Made by a program: the position numbers and the translations under genes
From: Edaphocola flava
Lineage (GTDB): Bacteria; Bacteroidota; Bacteroidia; Chitinophagales; Chitinophagaceae
Assembly (NCBI RefSeq): GCF_004118155.1
Contig: NZ_SAIQ01000002.1
Coordinates: forward strand, 586,487 to 650,486
Direction: 5' to 3'
DNA length: 64,000 nt
In this document: in pieces, positions 8,553 through 17,974 of the stretch
Layout of the letters: every line of letters begins with the position of its first letter
Position numbering within the stretch: position 1 is the stretch's first letter
The notes under the pieces: model-generated
What the model was told of the DNA's origin: nothing
The model's database searches: none
What the model saw: the letters and a program-made list of their open reading frames with translations, nothing else

Positions 8553-9686
8553 TTAAGGTTTGCGTTGGATTAGTGCAGCGTACATACTGTCCGCATGCGC
8601 ATCCACTCCATTCAGTAACTGCTCTGCAACCAGCTCCATATCAGGGTTTGTTTGCAGGAGGCGTTGTACTACAGCTTCATTCTCAGCTGTAAATACAGAA
8701 CAGGTAATATACAGGAAATAGCCGCCCGGCTTCACTTTACGACAGGTGTTGCGCGCAATGCTCCATTGCAGGTCTGCAAAATGCAGCAGCTTATCGGGGT
8801 GAAAGAAATAAAACTGTTCCGGTGTTCGGGCCCAGGTACCGCTGCCAGAGCAGGGCACATCAGAGATTACCCAGTCATACTCCCCTTGAATTTCGCCAGA
8901 CACCGCACCGGCATCACTGCTATCCACCACTTTGGTCTGCACAAATTTATGGCCATATAACCTTGCCCGTTCTTTCAGGTTGTGCAGTATCGTAGGACGG
9001 ATGTCTGTAGATAATACAGTAGCCTCCGGATAAGTATCTTTCAGCAATAACATCTTGCCACCTGCACCAGCGCAGGTATCCCATACTTTAATTGCTTTCT
9101 GGTCCGCATCCGCATGTTGTTTCAGCAGGTCCATACCATGCTGGGAGCTGTAATCCTGCACCACGTAATCCTTAGGGTCCAATAGCTTGTCGATCTGTGT
9201 GCTGTTCGGCAGGGATATAGCATGTTCATCAGGCAGGGTATAGCTGATCTCCTGCTGTTGTAATATTTGAAATGTTCGCTCGCGGTTATGGCGCAGGCGC
9301 AGGAATAATCGTGGTTGTTGCAACATCGCTTTCTTCCAGGTGTCTGCTTCCATGCCGCTGGTAAGCTGTATACCGGGAAATGGAGCTGTTATATCCCATT
9401 GCACCGGATGGGCTTCCATGCCATCCAGCATGCGCTGAAGGAACGCATTTTCTATGCCGCATTGCAACATACCTTCCCGGACAATATCCCATATGTTCTG
9501 ACTGGATGATGGTGTCACAAACCGGGCAAACCGGTAATAAGTATATATCGCATCTGAAATCGCTCTGCGATCGCGTGAGCCCAGTTTGGGATGCGTTTTG
9601 AAATGTTGCTTTAAATGATGGCTAAGGGGCAGCTTCCCGTCGTATGAACCGATGAGGGTTTCTACTGCCTGTCTGAGGTAGTACAT
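8553..9686 (-). CDS. RsmB/NOP2-family RNA (cytosine-5) methyltransferase
   Basis: The protein has 377 residues. The S-adenosylmethionine site is WDTCAGAGG (202-210) followed by an acidic loop (STDIRP). The two catalytic cysteines of m5C RNA methyltransferases are C279 in motif IV (DVPCSGSGTW) and C329 in motif VI (YITCSVF). The N-terminal 150 residues are a short RNA-binding extension (NusB/RsmB-N like). The target is probably 16S rRNA C967 or a related site, but that is inferred. It begins 8 bases after the TonB-like gene, so the two are probably co-transcribed. Confidence 0.88.
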   Translation of the reverse strand: MYYLRQAVETLIGSYDGKLPLSHHLKQHFKTHPKLGSRDRRAISDAIYTYYRFARFVTPSSSQNIWDIVREGMLQCGIENAFLQRMLDGMEAHPVQWDITAPFPGIQLTSGMEADTWKKAMLQQPRLFLRLRHNRERTFQILQQQEISYTLPDEHAISLPNSTQIDKLLDPKDYVVQDYSSQHGMDLLKQHADADQKAIKVWDTCAGAGGKMLLLKDTYPEATVLSTDIRPTILHNLKERARLYGHKFVQTKVVDSSDAGAVSGEIQGEYDWVISDVPCSGSGTWARTPEQFYFFHPDKLLHFADLQWSIARNTCRKVKPGGYFLYITCSVFTAENEAVVQRLLQTNPDMELVAEQLLNGVDAHADSMYAALIQRKP

Positions 9687-9694
9687 GAATTATT

Positions 9695-10603
9695 TTATCG
9701 GCCGGTACCGGCTTTGAAATTGATTATGATCACACCGTTTTGCTCAACAGGAGCAGACGGTAGTTTATTGAAGCGAATGGCTTTTACTTTTTGCTCTGCA
9801 ATAGCACGTATGGTACTGTTTGCCGCAGAGAGAATCGTGTAGCGGGTAATGGCACCATCACGGTTCACCCATACTTTCACGCTTACTTTGCCCCCTTCGC
9901 GGAATTCAGCTCTTTTGTCCGGGCTGGCAACAATGTTGCGGCCATTAACCCCACCACTATAGCTTAATCCGTTAGGATCACCACCTGGCTTACCTTTCAG
10001 TCCATTGCCCGTACCATCACCACGACTGGTTGCACCTGGTGCATCCTGGTCTGAACCATTACCACCGGGACCAGTGCTGCCGTTATAAGAATATTTCGGA
10101 GTAGCATTACTGCGTGCTCCGGTATTGGTACTGGCTGCAGCATTACGGCTGTTACTGTTGTTAGATGGTTGCGGAGGTTTATTATTAGGTCGGTTATTGG
10201 ATACCGGGGTATTGGGGTTCGGTGTTTTATTATTGGTCACTGCACGTTTCAGCACTGCAGTAGCATGTGCATGTTCTGTTGTCGCAACCTCATCATTGTT
10301 TTCATCCTGGTTGATGTCTGCTTCGCTGCTGGATGAAGTTTCTGTATTACCACCATCAGCACTGCTGCCGGCATCGGCCGTAGCGGTAAGCGGGGCAGGG
10401 GCGCCCATGACCATTTCAGCTGGGTCAATACCCAGGCCATTATCCGAAGTACCCAGTGCAGTAGTCAGTTCCACATCAAAGGTCTGCAGCTCAGGCGGAG
10501 CCACAGACTGGTATTTCACAAAGAAAAAGGCCAGCAGCAGCAATGCGTGTATGCCCAGGGTCAGCGATAATGCTTTGGTATTTTTGACGCTTTCGAAAGT
10601 CAC
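9695..10603 (-). CDS. TonB-like energy transducer / inner-membrane anchored TonB C-terminal protein
   Basis: The 302-residue protein has one N-terminal membrane helix (about residues 12-30, LSLTLGIHALLLLAFFFVKY). A long periplasmic linker follows, rich in Asn, Pro, Ser, Thr and Gly (about 80-215) and without the usual Lys-Pro repeats. The C-terminal domain (about 225-300) resembles TonB (GKVSVKVWVNRDGAITRYTI). It may transmit proton-motive force to outer-membrane receptors such as those encoded at 26856 and 58428. The linker composition is unusual and could be recombination-prone. First gene of the operon with the RNA methyltransferase. Confidence 0.72.
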   Translation of the reverse strand: MTFESVKNTKALSLTLGIHALLLLAFFFVKYQSVAPPELQTFDVELTTALGTSDNGLGIDPAEMVMGAPAPLTATADAGSSADGGNTETSSSSEADINQDENNDEVATTEHAHATAVLKRAVTNNKTPNPNTPVSNNRPNNKPPQPSNNSNSRNAAASTNTGARSNATPKYSYNGSTGPGGNGSDQDAPGATSRGDGTGNGLKGKPGGDPNGLSYSGGVNGRNIVASPDKRAEFREGGKVSVKVWVNRDGAITRYTILSAANSTIRAIAEQKVKAIRFNKLPSAPVEQNGVIIINFKAGTGR

Positions 10604-10741
10604 TACAGAATGGTTTTACATGCAATAATACTTATTTTTTGCAAGATAAGCGGTTAAGGAAATACTTAAAATGCAGATATGGTAAACTTACAAAATGTTT
10701 AGTCCCGTATTTGACAACAATTTCTTAAAGAGGGATTAAGA

Positions 10742-10769
10742 TTGCCTTAACCTGTGCCGGCTACTTTTG
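10742..10769 (+). promoter_or_regulatory. Strong Bacteroidota-type promoter for the secreted phosphatase
   Basis: TTG at 10742-10744, 17 bases, then TACTTTTG at 10762-10769. The predicted transcription start (about 10775) is downstream of an in-frame GTG at 10754, so translation must begin at ATG 10805. Confidence 0.78.
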
Positions 10770-10804
10770 CCATTCAATTTTTTCTCCTGCTATATTTTTT
10801 TCTT

Positions 10805-13800
10805 ATGAACAGAGTGTTACAACTACTGTGTGGCTTGGTGTGTGCAATATGTATGCCCTTCCTTGCTACAGCACAAGCCGTAAATCCTTATTTACAGGCC
10901 ATCACGCCCAACTCGATTGTTGTTAACTGGAAAACCAATGCTGCGCTTAGTCCGCAGGTACGTTTCGGGCTTTCCCCGACCAACCTGGATATGCTGATCG
11001 GTGGCAGCACACAGTTAATGAACGATGTAAATTATAATAATGATTACTATTATCATACGGTGAAACTGCATGGTCTGCAACCAGCAACCAAGTATTACTA
11101 TCGTGTCTTGAGTGGTACAGACTCCAGTGCGGTACAGTCTTTCCGAACCCTGCCTGTTGCCGGTGCAGCGCCCAATGCATCTAATCACCTGCGCTTCCTG
11201 ATCCTGGGCGATAACCAGATCAAGGCCGAGCCGCGTTATGACTCACTGATGATGTCGGCAAAAAGAAAAATGACGCAGCTGTACGGTGCTAATTTTAATG
11301 ATTCGGTTTCCTTTATCCTGAACCTGGGCGATCAGGTGGATGTAGGTACGCTGGATCACTATGAGCATGTACACCTGGATAAATCTAAATACCTGTCCGG
11401 CCTGTTGCCGATACAAACGGCAGTAGGTAACCACGAGACCTATGGTACACTGAAGATGCAAGCCTATTACGACCACTTCTTCCTGGATAGCATGCAATAT
11501 AAAGGCATCTATTCCGGTTCTGAAGAGTATTATGCCTTCCAGGCAGGTAATATGGTGATCATCTACATGAACACCGAATCCAGCGCGGCCAATAGCACGC
11601 AGTTCAACTGGGTGAAACGTGTAATCGATACCCTGAATAATGATGCTTCTGTAAAATGGTTTATCACCATAGGCCACCGTCCTTATCAGGCAGAGCAATA
11701 TGTTGGCGATATCTCTACATGGGTGCGTAATACAGTTGTGCCATACGCCTTACAGTCGCCTAAGTACTTTATGAATGTAGGGGCACATCACCACTTATAC
11801 GCCCGCGGGCAGATGGAAAACCAGCCTGCCTATAATATCATCTCCGGTGGTACTGCATGGAACCAGTACTGGGGTATGGCTACAGAACAAAACTTTGATG
11901 ATGTACAGAAGACCATTTCCAACTGGGCATACCAGCTGGTAGATGTGGATATGGCTAATGATAAAGTTTCTGTAGTAACCTATTCTATCGGTAGTATCTA
12001 CGGTACTAAGGATAATGTCGTGATTGACTCTTTCTATCGCAGTAAACAACTGGCTGTGCCTAATGCACCGCAGATCACCAATACCTTCCCGGACTCCCTG
12101 CAATTGCCGGTAACCCTTACGGCATCAGCTTTTGCTTCTACTGCCAATGAGCAACTGAACTCAACAGAATTCCAGGTTGCCGCAGATCGCAACTTCGGTG
12201 TGTTAGAGAAGAAATCATATCGTCATTACGAAGACCTGTTCGGAACTGTGACCGGTTCCACACCAGATACCACCAAAAACCAGAACCTTGGCCTGGATAT
12301 TACACAATATACGGTACCTGCTGGCGCGGTAGGTAATGGCTGGCATTATGTGCGGGCACGCTATCGCGATAGAAATCAGTCCTGGTCTGCATGGTCAGTT
12401 ACCGATTCCTTTAAGGTGTACAATAGTGTTGTATTCAACCCGGCGATAAGCCTCGATACCAACCGCTATGGCATTGGAGACACCGTAAGAGTAGCTTTCT
12501 CTGGTAGCTCTACTAATCCTGCTGCATGGATCGGTATTTACCGCAAGGGAGAGAGCCCGAGTACCAATACCTCTGTTACCTGGAAAACCACAAATGGTAA
12601 TGTGAGCGGTGTGCTGAAATTTAACCTGAGTACGAAAAATGAATATTATGCTGCACTGTTTCAGGACGGCGGTTATACTGAAATTGCACCACGCGTACCC
12701 TTCTACTACGGACCTAAGCCTACACTGACTACGGCACAGAGCAATTATAATGTAGGAACGACTGTACCGGTGACCTTCAGTAATGCACCGGCGATGACAA
12801 ACGACTGGATCGGTATCTACAAAGTAGGTATGAATCCCGGTACAGGCGCAGGTACCAGCCCTTCTGTAAAATGGTCTTATGTTGGCGGTTCGGCTAACGG
12901 TACCTATAATGTAAGCGGATTGGCAAAAGGATATTACTTTGCCACGTACCTCCTGAAAGATGCGTACTTTGAAGCCACAGAAAGAACTTACTTCTCTGTA
13001 GGAGATAGTATTACCACCCTGACTACAGATAAGTCGAACTATAACCTTGGTGAGTACATTGGTGCTACATGGGTAGACGGACCGGGTAATCCTAAAGACT
13101 GGCTTGGTATTTACGGCGCAGCTATGGATCCTAATACAGACGATTTTGTAAGCTATACCTATATCGATGGCCTTCCTGCAGGTTCCCGCAGCATTCCGGA
13201 TACCTCTATGCCGAACCAACCAGGCAACTACTTTATCGTACTGTTCACCAATGACTCTTATAATGAAGTATCTAACCGTGTGTATTTCCAGATGATCAGC
13301 ACGCCGCTGGGCATGAACCTGATGCACTTCGATGGTAAAGTATTCGGCTTCGATCACCTGCTGAACTGGGAAGTGAATAAAGAAGAGCCGGGAGATCAGT
13401 TTACCCTGCAATACAGTACAGATGCCAAACATTTTACCGATCTGTATCATACGACGTATAATCCTGCTGCAAACGGGAAGTATGAGTATATGAATAAAGC
13501 GACACAAACAGGCAATAACTTCTACCGCCTGCAGATGCGCAGTGCAGACGGCACACAGGCCTACAGCGAGATTGTAAAGATTCATCGTGATGAGACCGGC
13601 GAAAATAAAGTAAGCGTTTATCCTAACCCTGCACAGAACGGAGGCCGTAGTATGATCGAATCGCCATACCCGATCGAGAAGATAGAGGTGGCCGATGCTA
13701 CCGGCCGTACCCTGTACCAGAGCCGCAATGTGAATGATAATAAATTCTCTCTGCTGCACCAGGATTTACCACCGGGTACTTATTTTATCAAAATATACTC

Positions 13801-13840
13801 CCGTAAATTATACACCGCTAAACTGGTGATCACCCAATAG
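10805..13840 (+). CDS. Secreted purple-acid-phosphatase-like metallophosphoesterase with T9SS sorting tail
   Basis: The protein has 1011 residues from ATG 10805, with a signal peptide ending ATAQA. A fibronectin-like domain comes first (VNPYLQAITPNSIVVNWKT), as in purple acid phosphatases. The metal-binding blocks of the calcineurin-like fold follow: GDNQ, LGDQVD, GNHET, GHRPYQ and GAHHHLYAR. Downstream are three repeats of about 95 residues encoded at about 12430-12710, 12720-13000 and 13010-13290. Each has the pattern YxxGxxVxVxF then WIGIY or WLGIY and resembles an immunoglobulin-like domain. The end (VSVYPNPAQNGG to the C-terminus) is a type IX secretion sorting domain. It is probably exported to the cell surface as a phosphatase or nucleotidase; substrate unknown. 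Confidence 0.87.
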   Translation: MNRVLQLLCGLVCAICMPFLATAQAVNPYLQAITPNSIVVNWKTNAALSPQVRFGLSPTNLDMLIGGSTQLMNDVNYNNDYYYHTVKLHGLQPATKYYYRVLSGTDSSAVQSFRTLPVAGAAPNASNHLRFLILGDNQIKAEPRYDSLMMSAKRKMTQLYGANFNDSVSFILNLGDQVDVGTLDHYEHVHLDKSKYLSGLLPIQTAVGNHETYGTLKMQAYYDHFFLDSMQYKGIYSGSEEYYAFQAGNMVIIYMNTESSAANSTQFNWVKRVIDTLNNDASVKWFITIGHRPYQAEQYVGDISTWVRNTVVPYALQSPKYFMNVGAHHHLYARGQMENQPAYNIISGGTAWNQYWGMATEQNFDDVQKTISNWAYQLVDVDMANDKVSVVTYSIGSIYGTKDNVVIDSFYRSKQLAVPNAPQITNTFPDSLQLPVTLTASAFASTANEQLNSTEFQVAADRNFGVLEKKSYRHYEDLFGTVTGSTPDTTKNQNLGLDITQYTVPAGAVGNGWHYVRARYRDRNQSWSAWSVTDSFKVYNSVVFNPAISLDTNRYGIGDTVRVAFSGSSTNPAAWIGIYRKGESPSTNTSVTWKTTNGNVSGVLKFNLSTKNEYYAALFQDGGYTEIAPRVPFYYGPKPTLTTAQSNYNVGTTVPVTFSNAPAMTNDWIGIYKVGMNPGTGAGTSPSVKWSYVGGSANGTYNVSGLAKGYYFATYLLKDAYFEATERTYFSVGDSITTLTTDKSNYNLGEYIGATWVDGPGNPKDWLGIYGAAMDPNTDDFVSYTYIDGLPAGSRSIPDTSMPNQPGNYFIVLFTNDSYNEVSNRVYFQMISTPLGMNLMHFDGKVFGFDHLLNWEVNKEEPGDQFTLQYSTDAKHFTDLYHTTYNPAANGKYEYMNKATQTGNNFYRLQMRSADGTQAYSEIVKIHRDETGENKVSVYPNPAQNGGRSMIESPYPIEKIEVADATGRTLYQSRNVNDNKFSLLHQDLPPGTYFIKIYSRKLYTAKLVITQ

Positions 13841-13857
13841 AAATTAAATCAGGATAT

Positions 13858-13893
13858 AAGCCCGGCTGACAGCAATGTTGACCGGGCTTTTCT
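13858..13893 (+). terminator. Intrinsic terminator after the phosphatase gene
   Basis: AAGCCCGG at 13858 pairs with CCGGGCTT ending near 13890, with weaker inner pairing, followed by a T-rich stretch. Confidence 0.7.
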
Positions 13894-13923
13894 GTTTACG
13901 GAATATTAAATTATAGCGATTGC

Positions 13924-13953
13924 TTGGCAGGAGTAGGGATAAGCTTATATTTG
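13924..13953 (+). promoter_or_regulatory. Promoter for nadC and the lipid kinase
   Basis: TTG at 13924-13926, a 19-base spacer, then TATATTTG at 13946-13953, 21 bases before the nadC ATG. Confidence 0.7.
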
Positions 13954-13974
13954 CCCTGAATAAAAACGAGAAAG

Positions 13975-14811
13975 ATGACTGCTCTTGAATTTATACACGC
14001 CGCCCTGGAAGAGGATGTGCGTACCGGTGATTACTCCACACTGGCCTGCATTCCCAAAGAAGCAAGAGGCAAGGCTATACTGAAAATAAAAGAAGATGGT
14101 ATCCTGGCCGGAATGAAATGGGCGCAGGATATTTTTCATTACCTGGAGCCGGATGCCCGCTTTAATCTTTTTATGAAAGATGGTGATGCGATCCGCTACG
14201 GAGATATTGCTTTTGAAGTAGAAGCCGGTGTACATACCATTCTTAAGGCAGAGCGCCTGGTCCTGAATACCATGCAGCGCATGAGTGGCATTGCCAGCAT
14301 GACCAAGCGTTATGTAGACAAGATCAAAGATTATCCTACCCGCATTCTCGATACCCGTAAGACCACACCATTATTCCGTATGCAGGAAAAGCAGGCGGTA
14401 CTGATCGGTGGCGGACATAACCATCGTTATGGCTTGTATGATATGGTGATGCTTAAAGATAATCATATCGATTTCTGCGGAGGAATAGAGAAAGCGATCC
14501 TGCAGACGCAGGCCTATCTCAAAGCCCATCACCTGGACCTGAAAATAGAAGTAGAAACCCGTAATATAGAAGATGTACGCAAGGTGCTGGCCACCGGTGG
14601 CGTAGACCGTATTATGCTGGACAATTATAAACCGGAACAGATCATTGAAGCCGTGGCCCTGATCAATGGTGCGGCCGAAACCGAAGCATCCGGTGGTATT
14701 CACTTCGATAACCTGGAGCAGTATGCTGCTACCGGGGTCGATTTCATTTCCGTAGGGGCCCTTACGCATCATGCGGTAAGCCTGGACATCAGCCTCAAAG
14801 CAGAAATCTAA
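13975..14811 (+). CDS. nadC: Nicotinate-nucleotide pyrophosphorylase (carboxylating)
   Basis: This 278-residue protein has typical length for NadC. It catalyses quinolinate plus PRPP to nicotinate mononucleotide in de novo NAD synthesis. Recognisable blocks are AERLVLNTMQRMSGIA, DTRKTTPLFR, GGGHNHRYGLYDMVMLKDNH, a late DRIMLDNY and the C-terminal glycine-rich GVDFISVGALTHH. Basic residues for quinolinate and PRPP are present in the RKT and GGGHNHR segments. nadA and nadB are not in the window. The lipid kinase gene starts 7 bases downstream, so the two probably share the promoter at 13924-13953. Confidence 0.95.
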   Translation: MTALEFIHAALEEDVRTGDYSTLACIPKEARGKAILKIKEDGILAGMKWAQDIFHYLEPDARFNLFMKDGDAIRYGDIAFEVEAGVHTILKAERLVLNTMQRMSGIASMTKRYVDKIKDYPTRILDTRKTTPLFRMQEKQAVLIGGGHNHRYGLYDMVMLKDNHIDFCGGIEKAILQTQAYLKAHHLDLKIEVETRNIEDVRKVLATGGVDRIMLDNYKPEQIIEAVALINGAAETEASGGIHFDNLEQYAATGVDFISVGALTHHAVSLDISLKAEI

Positions 14812-14818
14812 GCACCTT

Positions 14819-15706
14819 ATGTCTGAACTGAAATCAATCCTGTTTATCATCAATCCCAAAGCGGGTGTTGATAGGGTAAAAGCGATACAGGATGCGATCG
14901 TAAACATACTGGATAAATCTGTTTTTGATATCCGTTTTGCCTATACTGAATACCCCAAACATGGTATAGAACTGGCACGCAAAGCTGCTGCAGACCGTAT
15001 CGACATCGTCGTTTCTGTAGGTGGTGATGGTTCCTTGAATGATGTTGTGACCGGACTGCAGGGTAGTGATATCATACTGGGCATTATTCCCAAAGGTTCG
15101 GGAAATGGCCTGGCCCGTTCTATCGGCATTCCTTTGAAGCTGGAAAAAGCACTGGAAGTTATTAACGGTTTTAATGTACAGGCGCTGGATGTAGGCATGG
15201 CCAATGACCATTACTTCATCAGCAACACCGGTGTCGGCTTTGATGCCCTTATTACCAAAGCCTTTGAAGGCAACGATGCACGGGGCTTTAAAACATACCT
15301 CAGCCTTATCCTGAAACACTTTCGCCGGTTTAAGGCCCAGGAGTGGATACTGAATATCGACGGTAAAGAGGTGCGCGAAAAAGCCTTTATGATTACCATA
15401 GCGAATGCACCCCAACTCGGGTATAACTTCTTCATTGCCCCGCAGGCCAAGCTGAATGACGGTATGCTCGATATTGTCGTGATCCGGGAGCACCCCAGTC
15501 TGCTTACCCCGGTTATAGGTTTGCAGGCCTTTATGGGAGCCATACAGCAGAGCCGTTATGTGCAGCATTACTCCGGTAAGGAAATCCGGATCAGCAACCC
15601 TAAGAATAGTATCATGCAGGTGGATGGAGATGCTGTTTCCTGCCATGCCGGCGAGCCAATCGGGATCAGCATAATGCCTAAGGCTATCAAGGTATTAGTG
15701 CCCTGA
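14819..15706 (+). CDS. Diacylglycerol kinase-family lipid kinase (YegS/DgkB type)
   Basis: The protein has 295 residues. The N-terminal catalytic domain shows FIINPKAG, VVSVGGDGSLNDVV (the GGDG nucleotide-binding motif) and GIIPKGSGNGLARSIGIP. The C-terminal half is the beta-sandwich typical of the family, ending with a DGDAV block. Such enzymes phosphorylate diacylglycerol or related lipids at the inner membrane; the precise lipid is not readable. Translation is probably linked to nadC, which ends 7 bases upstream, but I see no functional link between the two products. Confidence 0.9.
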   Translation: MSELKSILFIINPKAGVDRVKAIQDAIVNILDKSVFDIRFAYTEYPKHGIELARKAAADRIDIVVSVGGDGSLNDVVTGLQGSDIILGIIPKGSGNGLARSIGIPLKLEKALEVINGFNVQALDVGMANDHYFISNTGVGFDALITKAFEGNDARGFKTYLSLILKHFRRFKAQEWILNIDGKEVREKAFMITIANAPQLGYNFFIAPQAKLNDGMLDIVVIREHPSLLTPVIGLQAFMGAIQQSRYVQHYSGKEIRISNPKNSIMQVDGDAVSCHAGEPIGISIMPKAIKVLVP

Positions 15707-15780
15707 TTTTTTATGCACATATTGTGGGTTAATATAGGTCAATAAATAAAAAAAATTGGGTGTTTACATTAATATTCAAT

Positions 15781-15788
15781 TAATTTTG
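15781..15788 (+). promoter_or_regulatory. -7 element of the processing protease gene
   Basis: TAATTTTG lies 17 bases before the ATG at 15806. A TTG at 15756-15758 is 22 bases away, slightly longer than ideal. The position favours ATG 15806 over the upstream TTG at 15797. Confidence 0.55.
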
Positions 15789-15805
15789 CATACTCATTGA
15801 CCATT

Positions 15806-17461
15806 ATGTCCGACCGGCTGCCCAAAATTCGTACCAAAAACATCTGGATTCCTTTAATGCTCGCTATTGTACTGATAGTAGGGCTTATTTCTGGTTTCTA
15901 TCTGAATAAATACCTGGGCAGTAAAAGAGACTTTGCGACCATCCTGGAGCGCAATGACCGCCTGGAAGAAATGATCGACATCATTCATGAAAAATATGTC
16001 GACTCTATCAGCTCCGATTCTTTGTATAACGATGCGATTGAGGGTATTTTAAGCCACCTCGATCCGCACACTTCTTATATTCCCGCTAAAGATTTTGAAG
16101 CCGTGAACGCCACGCTGGAAGGTAACTTCAAGGGTGTGGGTATGGAATACCAGATTGTGCGCGATACGCCTATGGTGTCCATGATCACGCTGAACAGTCC
16201 CGCATTCTTTGCCGGTATCGAAACCGGAGATCAGTTATTGAAGATCAATGATACTGTTGTAGCCGGGGTGAATGTATCCAAGGCGGAACTGGTGCGCCGC
16301 GTGCGTAAAAATCCTGCTCCGGAAGTAAACATTACCCTGTATCGTCCGATCGAACAACGTACCATCACCCTTAAGGTGAAGAAAGGGGAAGTGCCGGTGG
16401 GTAGTATTGATGCGGCGTATATGCTGGATAAAGAAACCGGATATATCAAGATCAAAAGATTCTCTGCCAATACTTATGACGAATTCCTGAAGTCCTGTAC
16501 TTACCTGAAGGAAAGCGGGATGAAGAAACTGATCGTGGATGTGCGCCAGAATGCCGGAGGCTATCTGGAGGCCGCTACAGAGATCGCCGATGAATTTATC
16601 AATGGCAATAAACTGCTGGTATATACTTACGGGTCCAAGATCGGTAGAGAGAATTATAATGCATATCGCAACGGTATTTTTGAGACTGGTCGCCTGATGA
16701 TTATGGTAGATGAGGCCAGTGCCTCTGCCAGTGAGATCCTGGCCGGTGCCATACAGGACTGGGACCGTGGCGTGATCATTGGTCGTAATACTTACGGTAA
16801 AGGTCTGGTACAGGAACAGTTTGAAATGGGTGATGGTGCAGCCATGCGCATTACCGTAGCCCGTTATTATACGCCGGTAGGCCGCAGTATACAGCGCTCT
16901 TACGAAGATGGCCGTGATAAGTACTTCTGGGAACAACAGCAGAATCGTGAGGGAATAGATACAATGATGCGCGGACCGAAATTCTACACAGGAGAAAATA
17001 ACCGTGTGGTATACGGTGGTGGCGGTATTGAACCTGATGTTACCGTAACCCGCGATGAAGAATCTTACTCTCCGGTACTGGCCAAAATTATTAATGATCC
17101 AAGATTAGACCAGTTCATTTATCAGTATTTTCTGAGTCACTATAAGTTATTTAAGTCTTTACAATCCTTCCGGGATTTTGACGCAAGAGTGTATTTCGAC
17201 CCAAGTCTGTCCCGCGCACTGGATGCCGTAGGTAATGAGATCTCACCACAATATGCCATGATTGTACGCATCAAACCTAATGAAATGAAGCTGTTACAAA
17301 ACTATGTAAAAGCTTCCTGGGCAAGGATTTTGTATAGCAATGAAGGGTATTATAAAGTGATGAACCGTAGTGATAAGATGCTGAATGATGCACAGAAGAT
17401 CATTAACGGGGAAGAGTACTCAAAAATTATAAACGGGCAGCGAGGTAAGCCAGCTCAGTAA
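15806..17461 (+). CDS. S41-family C-terminal processing peptidase with PDZ domain
   Basis: The protein has 551 residues from ATG 15806. A single N-terminal membrane helix (about 15-35) anchors it, so the catalytic part is periplasmic. A PDZ domain (about 85-170, GIETGDQLLKIND) precedes the S41 domain. The catalytic serine is in DEASASASEILAGA, and the general-base lysine is in NTYGKGLVQ. C-terminal processing peptidases degrade or trim periplasmic and envelope proteins. The last 42 bases overlap the 3' end of the convergent nuclease-like gene, which is unusual for two real genes and worth noting. Confidence 0.92.
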   Translation: MSDRLPKIRTKNIWIPLMLAIVLIVGLISGFYLNKYLGSKRDFATILERNDRLEEMIDIIHEKYVDSISSDSLYNDAIEGILSHLDPHTSYIPAKDFEAVNATLEGNFKGVGMEYQIVRDTPMVSMITLNSPAFFAGIETGDQLLKINDTVVAGVNVSKAELVRRVRKNPAPEVNITLYRPIEQRTITLKVKKGEVPVGSIDAAYMLDKETGYIKIKRFSANTYDEFLKSCTYLKESGMKKLIVDVRQNAGGYLEAATEIADEFINGNKLLVYTYGSKIGRENYNAYRNGIFETGRLMIMVDEASASASEILAGAIQDWDRGVIIGRNTYGKGLVQEQFEMGDGAAMRITVARYYTPVGRSIQRSYEDGRDKYFWEQQQNREGIDTMMRGPKFYTGENNRVVYGGGGIEPDVTVTRDEESYSPVLAKIINDPRLDQFIYQYFLSHYKLFKSLQSFRDFDARVYFDPSLSRALDAVGNEISPQYAMIVRIKPNEMKLLQNYVKASWARILYSNEGYYKVMNRSDKMLNDAQKIINGEEYSKIINGQRGKPAQ

Positions 17462-17869
17462 TCCATTTTTATTTTCTGCACAAAAGGTCTGCTGGCCGTT
17501 ACTGATCATAAAGTACGGGCACTGCAGCATTTTGTAATAATTGAGGGTCTGTTTCAGTGTATCTTCATTCAGGTCTATAGCAGCTGCCTTAAACTCCAGC
17601 AGCATCCACGGTTTGCGGTCATGGTCGTAGATTACCGCATCATACCGCTTACGCATATTATTCACGAGCAGTAGTTTTTCTACAGAGATCAGGCCCTGAG
17701 GATATTGCGCCTTTTGCACCAGCGAGGCCAGCACATTCTGGCGCACCCATTCCTCCGGAGTCAGGATGACGTATTTCTTGCGGAAGGCATCAAATATCAT
17801 CTGCTTGCCCAGCTCCACTTTAATATTGAATGAAGGTTCCGGAAATTCAAGTGCAATCATGATGCGCAA
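17420..17869 (-). CDS. Orphan HsdR N-terminal-like nuclease domain protein (HSDR_N_2)
   Basis: This 149-residue protein consists only of the nuclease-like N-terminal domain seen in type I restriction HsdR subunits. The PD-(D/E)xK core is visible: D77 in RYDAVIYD, then E92 and K94 in LLEFKAA, and a downstream QTLNYYKML helix. No helicase, HsdM or HsdS gene is present. Stand-alone copies of this domain are widespread in Bacteroidota and their role is not established. Its 3' end overlaps the protease gene by 42 bases on the opposite strand. Confidence 0.8.
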   Translation of the reverse strand: MRIMIALEFPEPSFNIKVELGKQMIFDAFRKKYVILTPEEWVRQNVLASLVQKAQYPQGLISVEKLLLVNNMRKRYDAVIYDHDRKPWMLLEFKAAAIDLNEDTLKQTLNYYKMLQCPYFMISNGQQTFCAENKNGLLSWLTSLPVYNF

Positions 17870-17974
17870 AGATGCCTAAAAAATCCGGCATTTGCAGCGC
17901 GTGTAAGCCCTTTAATTTTTTATTAAATGCCTGTAGTAGCTTTCATTGGCGGGGAAAATGTGCTAAATTGCCAT

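Noticed and set aside
12395-13759. A 454-codon open frame on the minus strand across the phosphatase gene
   Set aside because: It lies wholly inside a well-supported gene, has no family resemblance and arises from codon bias of the plus-strand gene.
14834-15646. A 270-codon minus-strand frame across the lipid kinase gene
   Set aside because: The kinase motifs GGDG and GSGNG are on the plus strand, and the antisense frame shows no recognisable protein features.
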